From an uncultured Bacteroidota bacterium (lineage in GTDB: Bacteria; Bacteroidota; Bacteroidia; UBA7662), in the NCBI GenBank assembly GCA_903856555.1, contig CAIOCC010000042.1, positions 1-30,185 on the forward strand: DNA of 30,185 nucleotides, in the 5' to 3' direction. Below, piece by piece: positions 1 to 9,031 of the stretch (position 1 is its first letter; each line of letters starts with the position of its first letter). Below the pieces are notes generated by a model that saw only the letters and a program-made list of their open reading frames with translations, was not told the origin of the DNA and did not search any database. The translations under genes were made by a program, and so were the position numbers.

Positions 1-1285
1 CGCCCAATGCCAGGTACAGCCTTGGGCCGTCGGGCCTCAGTTCGGGCATGATCGAGCCTGCTGGACTCCATACCGTCAATGCTTTGTTAAAGCACCGATC
101 TTGGAGCAAAGAAGGCGGGCGAACGCGGTTTGCGGCGTTGCCTTTCTCGGGGCCGTTGGACGATTCGGGGCCGTTTAAAACATAGCGGTATTTGGCGCTT
201 AGAATTCGACGGACTTTTTCGTCCAAGGCCGCCTCGGTCCATTCACCGGCGAGGAGCGCTTGTTCAATGCGCTGGACCGCCTTGGGTACATCGGTCACAT
301 AGAGCAGGACATCGTTACCGGCCTCCAAGGCCTTCCACTCCAATTCACCGGGAGGGTAACATTGGCTGGCTCCTTTCATGTTGAGCGCATCGCTGAAAAT
401 AACGCCCTTATAGCCCCATTGGCGTCGAAGGAGCCCCTCCAAGGCCGCAGGATTCAAACTCACCGGCAGGTCCAGACCACTATCCAAGGCGTGCACGATC
501 AAATGAGCCGACATCATGGATGGCAATCCCAAAAGGCCTCGAAAGGTGCTGAGCTCCAGGCTATCCAATTGCTCCCTGCTCTTGTTCAAGACAGGCAAAT
601 CATGGTGCGAGTCCAATTCGGTATCCCCGTGTCCCGGAAAATGCTTGGCACAAGACATAACGCCGGCCTTCTCCAAACCCCGCGCATAGGCCAAAGCCAT
701 CGCGAGGACATCGCGGGGTTCCGACCCAAAGGAACGAAACCCAATCACAGGGTTAAACGGGTTGCTATTCACATCGGCCACCGGGCCAAAACTGATATGC
801 ATTCCCAATTCCTTCAATTCCCTCCCCATCGCCTCGGCCAAAGCTTCGACCAAGTCCGTGTCCTGGCAAGCCCCCATGGTCATGGCATACGGGAAACGAG
901 GCCGATCGTCCAAACGCATCGCCGCCCCCCATTCGGCATCCATCGCCATCCATAGAGGATGCGTCGATGCTTTTTTGTAGTGTTGTAACAAAGAAAGGAG
1001 CTTACCGCTCTTGCCTTTCATCCAAATAAGTCCCCCCACCTCGTAATCCCGAAGCAGGCCCAAAACCTGGGCATCGGCCGTATCCGCTTGGGCAAATACA
1101 GGAACCATGATGAGTTGGCCTATCTTCTGGCGGAGCGTGAGTTGACGCAGGGTGGTCTCAACCCATGCCTCCCTTGGACCGTTTGGTTGAGCCAGAACCG
1201 AACCAAAACCCAAGGCCCCTAGGCCCCAAGCAAACATCCATCCCAGATTCCAATACCGGGCCAGCCTTGTTCCAAGTTTTTGCAT
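1..1285 (-). CDS. Secreted glycoside hydrolase family 3, NagZ-like (partial, C-terminus beyond left edge)
   Basis: Probable exported beta-N-acetylhexosaminidase of family GH3, acting on amino-sugar glycans such as peptidoglycan fragments. Reading from the ATG at 1283-1285 gives a signal peptide (LGALGFGSVLAQ, cleavage after about residue 32) and then a GH3 barrel. The NagZ-type motif KHFPGHGDTELDSHHDLP starts at residue 214, where the His of the loop serves as general acid/base in this subgroup. FSDALNM holds the probable nucleophile Asp299. A DVNSNPFNPVIGFRSFG stretch precedes them. About 428 codons lie in the window and the frame is still open at base 1. The last residues seen (about 390 on) look like the start of a divergent C-terminal domain. 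Many Bacteroidota fuse this enzyme to a beta-lactamase-like serine hydrolase, but this cannot be judged here. The family is clear from motifs; the exact substrate is inferred. Confidence 0.88.
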   Translation of the reverse strand, partial: MQKLGTRLARYWNLGWMFAWGLGALGFGSVLAQPNGPREAWVETTLRQLTLRQKIGQLIMVPVFAQADTADAQVLGLLRDYEVGGLIWMKGKSGKLLSLLQHYKKASTHPLWMAMDAEWGAAMRLDDRPRFPYAMTMGACQDTDLVEALAEAMGRELKELGMHISFGPVADVNSNPFNPVIGFRSFGSEPRDVLAMALAYARGLEKAGVMSCAKHFPGHGDTELDSHHDLPVLNKSREQLDSLELSTFRGLLGLPSMMSAHLIVHALDSGLDLPVSLNPAALEGLLRRQWGYKGVIFSDALNMKGASQCYPPGELEWKALEAGNDVLLYVTDVPKAVQRIEQALLAGEWTEAALDEKVRRILSAKYRYVLNGPESSNGPEKGNAANRVRPPSLLQDRCFNKALTVWSPAGSIMPELRPDGPRLYLALG

Positions 1286-1300
1286 CTTGGGGTAAATTTA
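1267..1300 (+). promoter_or_regulatory. Candidate promoter with palindromic -7 element between divergent genes
   Basis: The 23-base gap between the GH3 start (1285, minus) and the membrane-protein start (1309, plus) holds TAAATTTA at 1293-1300. This perfect palindrome matches the Bacteroidota -7 consensus TAnnTTTG at seven of eight positions on either strand. A TTG at 1267-1269 lies 23 bases upstream, at the long end of the allowed spacing, for plus-strand transcription. No good -33 element is visible for the minus strand. Both start codons are only 7-8 bases from the palindrome, so transcripts would be nearly leaderless. Inferred only. Confidence 0.35.
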
Positions 1301-1308
1301 AGACCGCG

Positions 1309-2097
1309 ATGGAACTCCTCTTCCTCCCCTTTTTTTTGGCCGCTGTCTTTGGGGCCTTGGGACGACTGATAACCCCTGCCAACGCAGGAACCTGGTTGAA
1401 CGGGTACAACAACATGTCCGCCGAGGACCAAGCCCGCTTTGATCTTCAAGGGTATTTGAGGCTTCAACGTCGATTTTTTGACGGATTGGCTTGGGGCCTG
1501 CTCCTTGGAGGCCTTGTTGGTGCCTTGGTTCACAACGGTTTCATCGATCTTTCCGAGGCGAACATGGACCGTTACCGTCGTTGGTCCGCCCCCGTCACCT
1601 TGTACTGGACACTAGGGGGACTGACTTGGTTCACCTGGACCTACCGAGACCGACTGCCCTCCCCTCGCGGTCTGCGCTATTTGGCACCGGGGCTTCTGAT
1701 AGGCGTCCTGATCCTGGTTTCGGTCTTGATGTGGGCCGGGGACCGCCCCTCAACCCTCGTGGTCACCGATCAAGGCCTGCGCATCGAGGGGATGTACAGC
1801 ACCGACCTGCCCTGGGAACAGATCACCGCGGTGGATACGGTGGCCGAAATTCCTCCCATCCGCTTCAAAGTCAATGGCTTTGCCGATGGTTATTCGGCCA
1901 AAGGCTATTTCAAAACCAAATCCGGCGCCAAAGTCAAATTGTTTGTCCGTAACAACGAAAAACCCATCCTGCGTATTCAACGTCGGCCCGGTTCCGGACC
2001 CAGCAACCAAACCTGCGATTTGTATTATTCCAACTATGCCGCCCTCCACTATCGCCGCATCCTCCAAAAACAACCCCGTTTATCCAAAGACCTTTAA
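1309..2097 (+). CDS. Membrane protein with DUF3784-like N-terminus and bacterial PH-like C-terminal domain
   Basis: Unnamed integral membrane protein of 262 residues. The ATG at 1309 is chosen because it opens directly on a hydrophobic helix (MELLFLPFFLAAVFGALG). Upstream in-frame codons would lie inside the divergent GH3 gene. Residues about 1-80 (helix, then GYNNMSAEDQARFD, then a second helix around GLAWGLLLGGLVGALV) resemble DUF3784, a family defined by a 'YN.MS..ek..yd' segment. Further hydrophobic segments lie at about 95-112 and 120-140. The soluble tail from about residue 148 (DQGLRIEGMYSTDLPWEQI, then beta-rich repeats with YFKTKSGAKVKLFV) resembles bacterial PH-like domains. No enzymatic motif is seen. 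The gene converges on the DUF5916 gene, with 18 bases between stops and no visible terminator. Function unknown; domain calls are by eye. Confidence 0.75.
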   Translation: MELLFLPFFLAAVFGALGRLITPANAGTWLNGYNNMSAEDQARFDLQGYLRLQRRFFDGLAWGLLLGGLVGALVHNGFIDLSEANMDRYRRWSAPVTLYWTLGGLTWFTWTYRDRLPSPRGLRYLAPGLLIGVLILVSVLMWAGDRPSTLVVTDQGLRIEGMYSTDLPWEQITAVDTVAEIPPIRFKVNGFADGYSAKGYFKTKSGAKVKLFVRNNEKPILRIQRRPGSGPSNQTCDLYYSNYAALHYRRILQKQPRLSKDL

Positions 2098-2115
2098 ATC
2101 AGGACACAAGACCAC

Positions 2116-4305
2116 CTAAACCACAAAGCGCCAAATTAATTTTCCCAAAATCGTTCCCCGAGTCGGCAACCAGGCCTCTTGTTGGGTGCTGTAAATCTGA
2201 TTGATAATCAAGAAAAAATCTTTGCCGATGGCCGGGATCACCTGCAGGCGAAAATTCAAATTCAACTCGTCTTGGCTGGAATTCCATTGACCCAGAAGGG
2301 AGCCAAAAACCTGTGGATTCAAGGCATAGGTGATTCGCGTTCCCACTAGATTGGTTTCCAAAGATCCCGCCGGCAACTGGATTCGGTTGTGCTCAAAGCG
2401 CAGATTAAAACCCACATAACGGCTGCTGCGCCAAAGGATTTCGGTTTGGGTTTGGACACTGCGACCGTCGTAAAATTCTCCCCAAGCCCAACGACTGTCC
2501 AACGCCATTTTCCGCCCCCTGAACGTGCGCAGGCGGGCACTGGATTGCCTCCACCAATACAGACCCTGCGGAATCACCAGACCGGGGGCCAAAACAAAGG
2601 GGGCCCGCAAGCCCTCAGCAACCAACCCGTGGTTCAAGGTCAACGACTCTCCACTCTTGGTATCCAATCCCAAGAGCTGTACGCTGTAATTGAAGGATTG
2701 AATCGCCCCGTTATCATCGTATTGGGTATGCGTGATCTGAACCGGTCGAAAATCGTATTGACGAACCCAATGGTTGGCCTGTCTGGGTCGAGGCCTGTAG
2801 CCCACATCGATAAACTGTTCACGAAAACCCCGCCGTAACATCAACCCCACTTCGGGCTCGAAAGACTCCGGGCCTCGCTGGGCTGATGCAAAAACCGTCC
2901 AACGATCGTTGGGATAATGCACAAAAAAACGATAGGCCATGGCCCCCGCATCCCAACCCTTATCGGTGGCGTAGGTGTGCAGGATGGCCCCGCCAACGTC
3001 CAGGTTCTTGGACCCCCCAAGGCTGGACGTGCTAAAACGACCGTTGATCCCGTTGGTGCTATGCCAACGATCACCGGTAATTCGGTTGGTGGTCATGGCC
3101 CCTAGAATGCTTTGGGTCCCCAGGTCCTGCCGCCAAGAGGCCGTGGTATAATTGGTGGACGCTTGGTTCTCGGTGGCCGCGGTTTGAAGGCTCATCAACC
3201 CCAAGGTTCGATGATCTTCTTTGCCCAAAAGCCGAGCGCCAGCCAAAATCGGTACGGCTTCCCGTTGATCATCCAAACCCATTCGACGGGTATAAAAGGG
3301 GATAATTCGGTTTCCACCAAAACCAAAATTGAAATAATCATCGCCCTCCAGAAAGAACTCCCGGAGCTCCGGAAAAAAAAGAGGAAACCGCGTCAGGTTG
3401 ATCTGTTGTTGATCGGATTCAACCTGTGCAAAATCGGTGTTAATCGTCATATTGAGACGGTACGATGGATTTAAGGAATAATTGAGATCACCGCCCCCGT
3501 TGCCCACCGGCCTACGCTGACCTGGTTTGAATTCACCCCCCGCCAAACCATAGGGTTTGATCTCCACCATTTGTTTTTGGGATAAACGATGCAGACCGCG
3601 CAGGGCCCCAGCCAGGTTCATTTGCTCAATTCGGTGATCCCTGGCCCAGCCTTTCCATCGAACCTGCTCACGCTTGTGTCGAATGTTACGTTCAAAATTG
3701 ATGCCCCATTCTTGTTCCTCTTGGCCCACCCGGTATTTGAAGGTATAAAGGGGTATTTCAAATTCTGCAAACCAACCTTCGCTGTTCACCGTGGTCTTGA
3801 CATCCCAAACCCCGTTCCAAAAAGCATTGGTAGACGCCCCATTATTAAAAATCTGCAAATCAGCCCTAGCACCTACGGGATTGGTTACCAACATGATCCC
3901 ATTCCTACGGTCCCTGTACGGGTCCACCACTACAATGAAATTATCGTCCAAGGTATAATCAAAATCGCGACGCAATTCCCGGGCAATGAGGGCTTGGGGG
4001 TTCCGATCGTAACACCAAACCGCCACATACAACTTGTGATCATCGTAGGCCACCGCTACTTCGGTGCGCTCGGTCGCATGCTCCCCCACCTGCAATTCCC
4101 TTTGGGTAAAATGCGAGATGCGCTGCGCTTGTTGCCAAACCGGATCATCCAAACGACCGTCCAAACGGGGAGCCTGTGTTGCATAGACCGCCTGCAATTC
4201 ACTGTTGCCAGGCGCCATGGACACACCCTGAGCCATCGCGTTCCACGATAGCCCCAAGGACCCCAGACAAAGGGCCCAAAAGGATCTAAAAAACGGCTTC
4301 TGCAA
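2116..4305 (-). CDS. DUF5916 outer-membrane beta-barrel protein with CBM9-like N-terminal domain
   Basis: Predicted exported outer-membrane protein of 729 residues, function unknown. No ATG fits. The only start that keeps an intact signal peptide is the TTG at 4303-4305, giving MQKPFFRSFW then a hydrophobic core and AMA|QG cleavage after residue 25. A carbohydrate-binding family 9-like domain follows at about 38-220 (APRLDGRLDDPVWQQA, TEVAVAYDDHKLYVAVWCYD, DNFIVVVDPYRDRRNG). The rest has alternating aromatic/polar strands typical of the DUF5916 barrel (FPLFFPELREFFLEGDDYFNF, FYTRRMG). The first 20 bases overlap the end of metF, so translation is probably coupled and the gene is the last of the metH-metF operon. 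The ligand is unknown; CBM9-like folds in this family are not proof of sugar binding. The start codon is the least certain part. Confidence 0.85.
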   Translation of the reverse strand: MQKPFFRSFWALCLGSLGLSWNAMAQGVSMAPGNSELQAVYATQAPRLDGRLDDPVWQQAQRISHFTQRELQVGEHATERTEVAVAYDDHKLYVAVWCYDRNPQALIARELRRDFDYTLDDNFIVVVDPYRDRRNGIMLVTNPVGARADLQIFNNGASTNAFWNGVWDVKTTVNSEGWFAEFEIPLYTFKYRVGQEEQEWGINFERNIRHKREQVRWKGWARDHRIEQMNLAGALRGLHRLSQKQMVEIKPYGLAGGEFKPGQRRPVGNGGGDLNYSLNPSYRLNMTINTDFAQVESDQQQINLTRFPLFFPELREFFLEGDDYFNFGFGGNRIIPFYTRRMGLDDQREAVPILAGARLLGKEDHRTLGLMSLQTAATENQASTNYTTASWRQDLGTQSILGAMTTNRITGDRWHSTNGINGRFSTSSLGGSKNLDVGGAILHTYATDKGWDAGAMAYRFFVHYPNDRWTVFASAQRGPESFEPEVGLMLRRGFREQFIDVGYRPRPRQANHWVRQYDFRPVQITHTQYDDNGAIQSFNYSVQLLGLDTKSGESLTLNHGLVAEGLRAPFVLAPGLVIPQGLYWWRQSSARLRTFRGRKMALDSRWAWGEFYDGRSVQTQTEILWRSSRYVGFNLRFEHNRIQLPAGSLETNLVGTRITYALNPQVFGSLLGQWNSSQDELNLNFRLQVIPAIGKDFFLIINQIYSTQQEAWLPTRGTILGKLIWRFVV

Positions 4306-5242
4306 TGCGCTTGGTGGCTTGGCTTTTGCCCATCGTATAAAAATGCAGGACCGGGACACCCGCTGCTTTGAGTTCCCGGCACTGCTCAATGGCCCACTCG
4401 ATACCGATTTGGCGAACGGCCTGCTCGTTGGGGGCTTGTTCCACGGCATCGGCCAAGGCCTCTGGGATATCAATATGAAAGACCTTGGGCAGCAAGGTGA
4501 TTTGCTTAAGCGTTGCCAAGGGCTTGATACCTGGTATGATGGGGATATCAATTCCCTCTTTACGGCAGGTGGCTACAAAATCAAAATAGGCCTTGTTGTC
4601 AAAAAACATTTGGGTGGTAATGAACTTAGCCCCCGCCTTGACCTTTTGTTTGAGCCAGCGGATATCCGCCTTGAGGTTGGGGGCATCGTGGTGCTTCTCG
4701 GGATAACCGGCCACCCCAATGCAAAAATTGGTGGCTGTAGCATTGACCAATTCATCGTCCATGTACCGTCCCTGGTTCATTCGATCCACTTGTTGCAACA
4801 ATTCCAACGCGTTTTGGTTCCCATCCGGCTGAGGCACAAAGGAGGTTTCGTGTTTGAGGTTATCGCCCCTCAAAACCAAGACATTATCGATCCCCAAAAA
4901 ATGCAAATCAATCAAAGCGTTTTCGGTCTCTTCCTTGCTGAATCCCCCGCAAATAAGATGCGGAACCGCATCCACCTTGAATCGATTCATAATGGCCGCA
5001 CAAATCGCCACCGTGCCCGGACGTTTGCGGGTGGTAATGCGACGGAAGGTCCCGTCCGCCAAGGGTTTGAGTAGAAATTCCTCCCGGTGGTAGGTGACAT
5101 CAATAAAGGGAGGCTTGAACTCCATCAGGGGGGCAATGCCGTTGTAAATTTCATGAATATCCTGACCTTTGAGAGGGGGCAGAATTTCAAAAGAAAACAA
5201 CGTGCGGCCGTTGGCTTCTTGGATATGGTCGATAATTTTCAT
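4286..5242 (-). CDS. metF: 5,10-methylenetetrahydrofolate reductase
   Basis: Reduces 5,10-methylene-THF to 5-methyl-THF with FAD in the cytoplasm, supplying the methyl donor for MetH. The 318-residue length is usual for the bacterial enzyme. The N-terminal FSFEILPPLKG corresponds to the family's FEFFPP motif. IDVTYHREEF, a flavin-site LRGDN motif, the GVAGYPEKH segment, and FITTQMFFDN followed by IPIIPGIKPL all match the family in order. It lies 27 bases downstream of metH and its end overlaps the DUF5916 gene by 20 bases, so it should be co-transcribed from the SAM-riboswitch leader. The ATG at 5240-5242 is the natural start. Confidence 0.97.
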   Translation of the reverse strand: MKIIDHIQEANGRTLFSFEILPPLKGQDIHEIYNGIAPLMEFKPPFIDVTYHREEFLLKPLADGTFRRITTRKRPGTVAICAAIMNRFKVDAVPHLICGGFSKEETENALIDLHFLGIDNVLVLRGDNLKHETSFVPQPDGNQNALELLQQVDRMNQGRYMDDELVNATATNFCIGVAGYPEKHHDAPNLKADIRWLKQKVKAGAKFITTQMFFDNKAYFDFVATCRKEGIDIPIIPGIKPLATLKQITLLPKVFHIDIPEALADAVEQAPNEQAVRQIGIEWAIEQCRELKAAGVPVLHFYTMGKSQATKRIAEAVF

Positions 5243-5269
5243 AACATTTTCTTTAGGCGTCTACACTCT

Positions 5270-8200
5270 TTAAGCGTCCAACAAAACGGGGGCCAACCAG
5301 CGACGGGCTTCCTCCAAGGGAATCTTCCTGCGCTTGGCATGGTCCTCCAATTGATCTTGACCAATCTTGCCCACCCCAAAATAGCGGGCCTCGGGATGAC
5401 CCAGGTAAAAGCCGGAAACAGCGGCTGCAGGGGTCATGGCGAGGCTTTCGGTCAATTGCATACCCAGGCGTTGTTCGACCTCCAACATGGCCCACAAGGT
5501 CGGTTTGTCCAAGTGATCCGGACAGGCGGGATAACCGGGAGCAGGCCGTATTCCCATGTATTTTTCGGCAATCAAATCCGCATTGCTAAGCTGCTCGATG
5601 GGAGCGTAACCCCAGTCTTCTTGACGCACCTTGGCATGCAGGGCTTCGGCCAGGGCCTCGGCCAAGCGATCGGCCAAGGCTTTGACCATGATGGCCGAAA
5701 AATCATCGTAGTCCTTCTGATATGCGAGGGCCAAGTCTTCGGCTCCAAAAATCCCCACCGCGAAGGCCCCGGCCCAGTCCGGCGTCCCACTGCTTTGGGG
5801 CGCGACAAAATCACTCAAACAAAAATTGGGGAGATCCCCGGCCTTGGCCGCCTGTTGCCGTAACATGGGAAACTCCCATCGATTGTCCATAACAATGCAA
5901 TCATCGGGGGTGGCATAGGACGGAAACAAACCCCATACAGCCTTGGCTGTTAGTTTGTTACCGTTAACCAAATCGGCGAGCATTCGCTGAGCATCCTCGT
6001 ACAATTTGGTGGCGGCTTCGCCTACCACTTCATCCTTGAGCAAATCCGGAAAACGGCCGTGCAATTCCCAAGCCTGAAAGAAAGGGGTCCAATCGATGTA
6101 ATCCACCAATTCGCTCAGGGACCATTGCTGTTCATCGTGCACGCCGGGTTGGGCGGGCTGCACCGAGCGGTACGTCTTCCAATCGGTGGTCCAGCGTTTG
6201 GAGCGGGCCTGTTCCAGACTCAACATGTTTTTGGCAGCGGCCCGGTTCAGGTAGCCATCGCGCATGGTTTTTTGGTCTTGTTTGTTGCGAACCGCAAATT
6301 CCGTGCGTTGTTCTGGACTCAACAGAGTGGACACCACCGGTACCGAGCGGCTGGCATCCAGAACATGGACCACCGTTCCGCTGTAAACCGGGGCAATTTT
6401 GACCGCGGTATGGGCCTTGGAGGTGGTAGCCCCCCCAATCAGCAAAGGAATCTGCAGACCTCTTCGTTCCATCTCGCGGGCAACCCCCACCATTTCGTCC
6501 AAGGAAGGCGTAATCAACCCCGACAATCCGATGATATCTACCTTGTGTTCCAAGGCGGCTTCCAGTATACGGTCGGTGGAAACCATCACCCCCAAATCCA
6601 CCACTTCGTAATTATTGCATTGAAGTACGACTCCCACAATGTTTTTGCCGATATCGTGCACATCGCCCTTAACGGTTGCCATCAGGATGCGTCCTTTGTT
6701 GGATGCCTCACCCGATTCACCGGCAGCAGCTGCGCGCTCCTTCTCGGCTTCGAGGTAAGGCAACAAAACGGCCACCGCTTTCTTCATGACACGGGCGCTT
6801 TTGACCACCTGCGGCAAAAACATTTTGCCTTCCCCAAACAAGTCTCCAACCACGTTCATTCCGTCCATCAAAGGACCTTCAATCAGGTGAAGCGGCTTCT
6901 CAAATTCCAGGCGGGATTCTTCGACATCTTCGGTGATAAATTCGTCCAAACCTTTGACCAAAGAGTAGGTAAGTCGCTCTCGTACAGGTTTTTCGCGCCA
7001 TGAAAGGTCTTTGGTTTGACCCTGCTTGGCTTGACTGCCTTTGTACGATTCAGCCAAGGCCACCAACCTCTCGGTAGAATCGGGCCTGCGATTGAGTAAC
7101 ACATCTTCGACATGCTCCAAAAGGACCGAATCGATTTGATCATAGACCTCAATCTGACCTGCATTCACAATGCCCATATCCAGACCGGCCCGTATGGCAT
7201 GATAGAGGAAAGCGGAATGCATGGCCTCGCGGACTTTGTCGTTCCCTCGGAACGAAAAAGATATATTGGAAACCCCACCGCTGACCTTGGCATAGGGCAA
7301 ATGGGCTTTGATCCAGGCCGTTGCTTGAATGAAATCCACCGCGTAATTCTGGTGTTCTTCGATTCCGGTCGCAACGGTCAGAATGTTGGGGTCAAACACG
7401 ATGTCTTCGGGCGGAAAGCCCACCTTCTGGGTTAGTAGATCGTAGGCCCTCTGGCAAATGGCGATGCGACGCTCCAAAGAATCGGCCTGGCCCTGCTCGT
7501 CAAAGGCCATGACCACCACCGCAGCCCCGTAGGAACGGACCGTACGGGCATGGTCAAGAAAAATCTCCTCCCCTTCTTTGAGCGAAATCGAATTGACAAC
7601 CGCCTTGCCCTGAACACAGGCCAGGCCGGCCTCCAAAACTTCCCAGCGGGATGAATCGATCATGACGGGGACTCGGGCGATATCGGGCTCGGCCGCAATC
7701 AAATTCAAAAACCTCACCATGGCCTCCACCGAGTCAATCATGCCTTCGTCAAAATTGACGTCGATCATTTGAGCCCCGTTTTCGACCTGTTGGCGGGCCA
7801 CCTCCACCGCATCTTCGTAGCGGTCTTCTCGAATCAAACGGGCAAAGGCCCGGGATCCCGTCACATTGGTTCGCTCTCCGATATTCACAAAATTGCTGTC
7901 CTCTCGCACCACCAAGGGCTCCAAGCCCGAGAGACTCAAGCGATGCTGCGGTTGAGGCAGGGGCCTGGGTGCAAAAAGAGCGGCCTCCTCGGCAATGGCC
8001 CGGATATGTTCGGGTCCCGTTCCGCAACAACCCCCAATGATATTGACCAAGGACTCCTGCAGGAATTCTCGTATTTGCAAACGCATGGTTTCGGCATCCT
8101 CGTCGTAGGCCCCAAAAGCATTGGGCAAACCCGCGTTGGGATGGGCCGAAACCCCGTAGTGCGAACACGCCGAAAGGGCCTGAAGATGAGGCCGCATTTG

Positions 8201-8950
8201 ACGGGCGCCCAATGCGCAGTTCAAGCCAATGCTTAGCAATGGCAGGTGGGACAAGGAATAAAAAAACGCTTCCACCGTCTGACCGGACAAGGTCCTTCCG
8301 CTGTTATCCGTAATGGTACCGCTCACCATGATCGGCAGGGGTTCCTGCCCGCGGTCTTTGAAAAAATGATCGATCGCGTAGAGGGCGGCCTTGGCGTTGA
8401 GGGTGTCAAAAATGGTTTCAACCAAGAGTACATCCACCCCGCCGTCCACCAAGCCCCGAATCTGCTCGGTATACGCCTCCACCAATTCTTCGAAATACAC
8501 CGAACGGTACCCCGGGTTGTTCACATCCGGACTGATGCTCGCCGTCTTGTTGGTAGGACCGATGGCACCGGCTACAAAGCGAGGCTTGGCAGGATTCATC
8601 GCCGTTACCTGATCGGCCTGATCGCGGGCAATGCGGGCCGAGGCGACATTCAATTCGTAACTCAATTCTTCCATGCCGTAATCGGCCATGGAAATGCGTT
8701 GAGCATTGAAGGTATTGGTCTCCAAGATATCCGCCCCCGCCTCCAGGTAATCGCGATGGATTTGGGCGATGATATCCGGGCGGGTTAGGCTGAGTAATTC
8801 ATTGTTACCCTGCACATCGCGGGGCCAATCCGCGAACCGTGTCCCGCGATAATCCGCCTCCGTCAGTTTGCGCAACTGAATTTGGGTTCCCATGGCTCCG
8901 TCCAACACTAGGATACGTTGGGCGAGCGCTTCTTCTAATTTTTTTTGCAT
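5270..8950 (-). CDS. metH: Cobalamin-dependent methionine synthase
   Basis: Transfers the methyl group of 5-methyl-THF to homocysteine through methylcobalamin. The start is set at the ATG 8948-8950 (MQKKLEEALAQRILVLDGAMG), giving 1226 residues, close to the 1227 of the E. coli enzyme. The in-frame extension upstream is only the translated riboswitch. All four modules are present: the homocysteine domain with zinc ligands Cys245, Cys308 and Cys309 (GLNCALG, GGCCGT); the folate domain (NIGERTNVTGSRAF); the cobalamin domain with lower-ligand His765 in GDVHDIGKN; and the C-terminal reactivation domain with RPAPGYPACPDH. The enzyme therefore looks complete and needs B12. It heads an operon with metF and is preceded by a SAM-I riboswitch and terminator. 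Confidence 0.98.
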   Translation of the reverse strand: MQKKLEEALAQRILVLDGAMGTQIQLRKLTEADYRGTRFADWPRDVQGNNELLSLTRPDIIAQIHRDYLEAGADILETNTFNAQRISMADYGMEELSYELNVASARIARDQADQVTAMNPAKPRFVAGAIGPTNKTASISPDVNNPGYRSVYFEELVEAYTEQIRGLVDGGVDVLLVETIFDTLNAKAALYAIDHFFKDRGQEPLPIMVSGTITDNSGRTLSGQTVEAFFYSLSHLPLLSIGLNCALGARQMRPHLQALSACSHYGVSAHPNAGLPNAFGAYDEDAETMRLQIREFLQESLVNIIGGCCGTGPEHIRAIAEEAALFAPRPLPQPQHRLSLSGLEPLVVREDSNFVNIGERTNVTGSRAFARLIREDRYEDAVEVARQQVENGAQMIDVNFDEGMIDSVEAMVRFLNLIAAEPDIARVPVMIDSSRWEVLEAGLACVQGKAVVNSISLKEGEEIFLDHARTVRSYGAAVVVMAFDEQGQADSLERRIAICQRAYDLLTQKVGFPPEDIVFDPNILTVATGIEEHQNYAVDFIQATAWIKAHLPYAKVSGGVSNISFSFRGNDKVREAMHSAFLYHAIRAGLDMGIVNAGQIEVYDQIDSVLLEHVEDVLLNRRPDSTERLVALAESYKGSQAKQGQTKDLSWREKPVRERLTYSLVKGLDEFITEDVEESRLEFEKPLHLIEGPLMDGMNVVGDLFGEGKMFLPQVVKSARVMKKAVAVLLPYLEAEKERAAAAGESGEASNKGRILMATVKGDVHDIGKNIVGVVLQCNNYEVVDLGVMVSTDRILEAALEHKVDIIGLSGLITPSLDEMVGVAREMERRGLQIPLLIGGATTSKAHTAVKIAPVYSGTVVHVLDASRSVPVVSTLLSPEQRTEFAVRNKQDQKTMRDGYLNRAAAKNMLSLEQARSKRWTTDWKTYRSVQPAQPGVHDEQQWSLSELVDYIDWTPFFQAWELHGRFPDLLKDEVVGEAATKLYEDAQRMLADLVNGNKLTAKAVWGLFPSYATPDDCIVMDNRWEFPMLRQQAAKAGDLPNFCLSDFVAPQSSGTPDWAGAFAVGIFGAEDLALAYQKDYDDFSAIMVKALADRLAEALAEALHAKVRQEDWGYAPIEQLSNADLIAEKYMGIRPAPGYPACPDHLDKPTLWAMLEVEQRLGMQLTESLAMTPAAAVSGFYLGHPEARYFGVGKIGQDQLEDHAKRRKIPLEEARRWLAPVLLDA

Positions 8951-8976
8951 AAAAAAAGCCAAACTTTCGTGTGGCT
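8951..8976 (-). terminator. Riboswitch-controlled intrinsic terminator abutting the metH start
   Basis: On the minus strand AGCCACAC, a GAAA tetraloop and GTTTGGCT form a stem (eight positions with one C-T mismatch, 8957-8976). The run of seven T at 8951-8957 follows, and the metH ATG begins at the next base. The position right after the SAM-I aptamer makes it the expected expression platform. The 5' arm overlaps a copy of GGATAAGC that can pair elsewhere (8974-8981). Confidence 0.85.
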
Positions 8977-9031
8977 TATCCGCAGGATGCGGGCTGCAGT
9001 GGTCATTGTCCCTTTTTGGACAATCACTCCT

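Noticed and set aside
260..955. 231-codon open frame on the plus strand at the left edge
   Set aside because: The minus strand here encodes clear NagZ-type GH3 motifs in one continuous frame from 1285 to base 1.
6059..7003. 314-codon plus-strand frame inside metH
   Set aside because: It lies fully opposite the metH cobalamin and cap region; no domain.
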